DNA from: Symbiodinium kawagutii
Lineage: Eukaryota > Sar > Dinophyceae > Suessiales > Symbiodiniaceae
Direction: 5' to 3'
Length of the DNA: 64,000 nt
NCBI GenBank assembly: GCA_009767595.1
Contig: VSDK01015227.1
Coordinates: 9,545 to 73,544 of the forward strand
A program made the translations under genes and the position numbers. Under the pieces are notes generated by a model, which ran no database searches, was not told the DNA's origin, and was given only the letters and a program-made list of their open reading frames with translations. This document shows, piece by piece, positions 62,918 to 64,000 of this stretch (positions are counted from its first letter, which is position 1; the number at the start of each line of letters is the position of its first letter).

Positions 62918-63860
62918 TGTGGTGACACAGCTGCTTTGTAAAGGTTGCACCTTCCTTCAGACCCCGATGGCTACCGTTCGGAAAAGATAGTGCTTCATTG
63001 GCGTGCAGTGACGGCAGTTTTGAAGTGGTGACACTTTTCATAGGCCTCTTTGTTTCACTGGGCATAGCACTTTAGGTGGTGAACCAGTAGTGACCACCAC
63101 AAAGAATCATGTTGAAGAAACTCAAACTCAGCTCATGAAAGCCATAGAACGTACATTCCATCGGAGGTCAACAAGTCCTCATTTCAAAGTTTGGAGCCTG
63201 GGAATTCGAGGGAATCCCATGCAATCCTCCCAAGTTTCCTTACAGTAGCAGGTTCACAGGGTACACTGGGTACACCGCACTCTTGAAGGGACCATTTTGG
63301 CTCATACATTTTGATGCATTGTTTTCTTTTGAGCTTCAACAAGTGGTCTCTTGACGAGAGCCAAGCCAAAACGTCAATTTTCTGCAAGCTCTACTGAGTC
63401 TAAGGGAAGCACTGGAAGTAAACTCTTGTCCCAAAGAACATCTCAGCGTTGAGAGTTGCCATAGCGGCCAGCCACATTGCCATGTTGCCATGGGTCCCAA
63501 AGCAGATCCAGGCATGACATCCTTTGACAACTTCACTGCCAGATGTTCACTTTTCGAGAAGTAAATGAAGCAAATAAATGAAGTAAACAAACGAAGAACT
63601 TAAATGAAGAACAAATGAAGATCCATCTGCACATGAGGCGATCAGAACAATCACGAGGCTGTCTGGGGGCGAGAGTCGTGGTAGTCTTGGTATGTCGTGG
63701 TCGTGGGATGTTGTGGGAACAAAAAGGACATGCCTTTTGACTTGGGATACTAAAGACATCTAGAGACATCTAGAGACGCGATCAGTAAGGCATCAACTTG
63801 GATCAAAAGATTGATCCAATGACGCTCATTTTTGAACCCCTAAATCGTCGGGTTTTTCAG
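62918..63860. other. Spacer
   Basis: No coding piece or RNA gene recognised. Confidence 0.5.
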
Positions 63861-63861
63861 G

Positions 63862-64000
63862 AACTTGGCACAGAAAGGAATGGCAACAAAAACGTAGACG
63901 ACGTAGACGACGTAGACCTGGTAACAAATGGAATCTTTCCATGCGAAGCAATGCGAAGCAATGCGAAGCAATGCGAACGCGACAGGTGCGTCGTCCACCG
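63862..64000 (+). CDS. Candidate exon running off the window
   Basis: After TTTTCAG one frame is open to the end: ELGTERNGNKNVDDVDDVD, then FPCEAMRSNAKQCERDRC. The PC...QC..DRC spacing matches the TSR linkers at 45432 and 38986. It contains a 9-bp repeat (GACGTAGAC) and a 10-bp repeat (GCGAAGCAAT) inside the reading frame. Confidence 0.4.

Noticed and set aside
63292..63304. CCATTTTGGCTCA, resembling the dinoflagellate spliced leader
   Set aside because: Only 13 of 22 leader bases, with neither the 5' part nor the terminal AG. No retroposed gene follows. Probably chance.

Overview
The window looks like nuclear DNA of a dinoflagellate, probably Symbiodiniaceae-like. Every recognisable coding piece but one lies on the + strand. 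Genes are chopped into many short exons (often 29-90 bp). When the exons are joined by reading frame, introns begin with GT, GC or occasionally GA and end in AG, usually followed by G. Introns and spacers are full of short tandem repeats. GC/GA donors and AG-G acceptors are the established signature of dinoflagellate nuclear genes. All exon ends here were inferred by eye from frame, motif and splice dinucleotide, so allow an error of 1-3 bases.

Layout. 1-5.5 kb: minisatellites, microsatellites and one minus-strand ORF. 5.5-18 kb: a sparse gene or genes with a signal-peptide-like exon, an extracellular-looking domain (6762-7818) and hydrophobic exons (16.2-18.0 kb). 22.1-47.2 kb: the main feature, an array of about 25 thrombospondin type-1 repeat (TSR) modules. 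Each is split over two to four small exons that join into canonical TSRs (DC..W..W..C...CG.G..R.R....GG..C). 47.8-48.1 kb: a second copy of the 6.8-7.8 kb domain with the same intron position. 48.5-53.0 kb: a multi-exon multi-pass membrane protein with TIR-like sequence blocks separated by membrane segments. 54.6-55.6 kb: a foldback-like repeat block bracketed by a perfect 46-bp direct repeat. 56.6-61.8 kb: another TSR gene ending in an acidic tail and a membrane anchor. 61.9-64 kb: possible start of a further gene that runs off the window.

Reading: a cluster of cell-surface genes. The TSR arrays would be secreted or surface-anchored adhesion or recognition proteins; TSRs elsewhere bind glycans and other proteins and carry C-mannose and O-fucose. 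The membrane protein at 48.5-53 kb could be a receptor or signalling partner, but nothing in the sequence proves that they act together. No tRNA, rRNA, CRISPR array or intact transposase gene was recognised. A 379-base run of N (22989-23367) is an assembly gap inside a hexanucleotide repeat.
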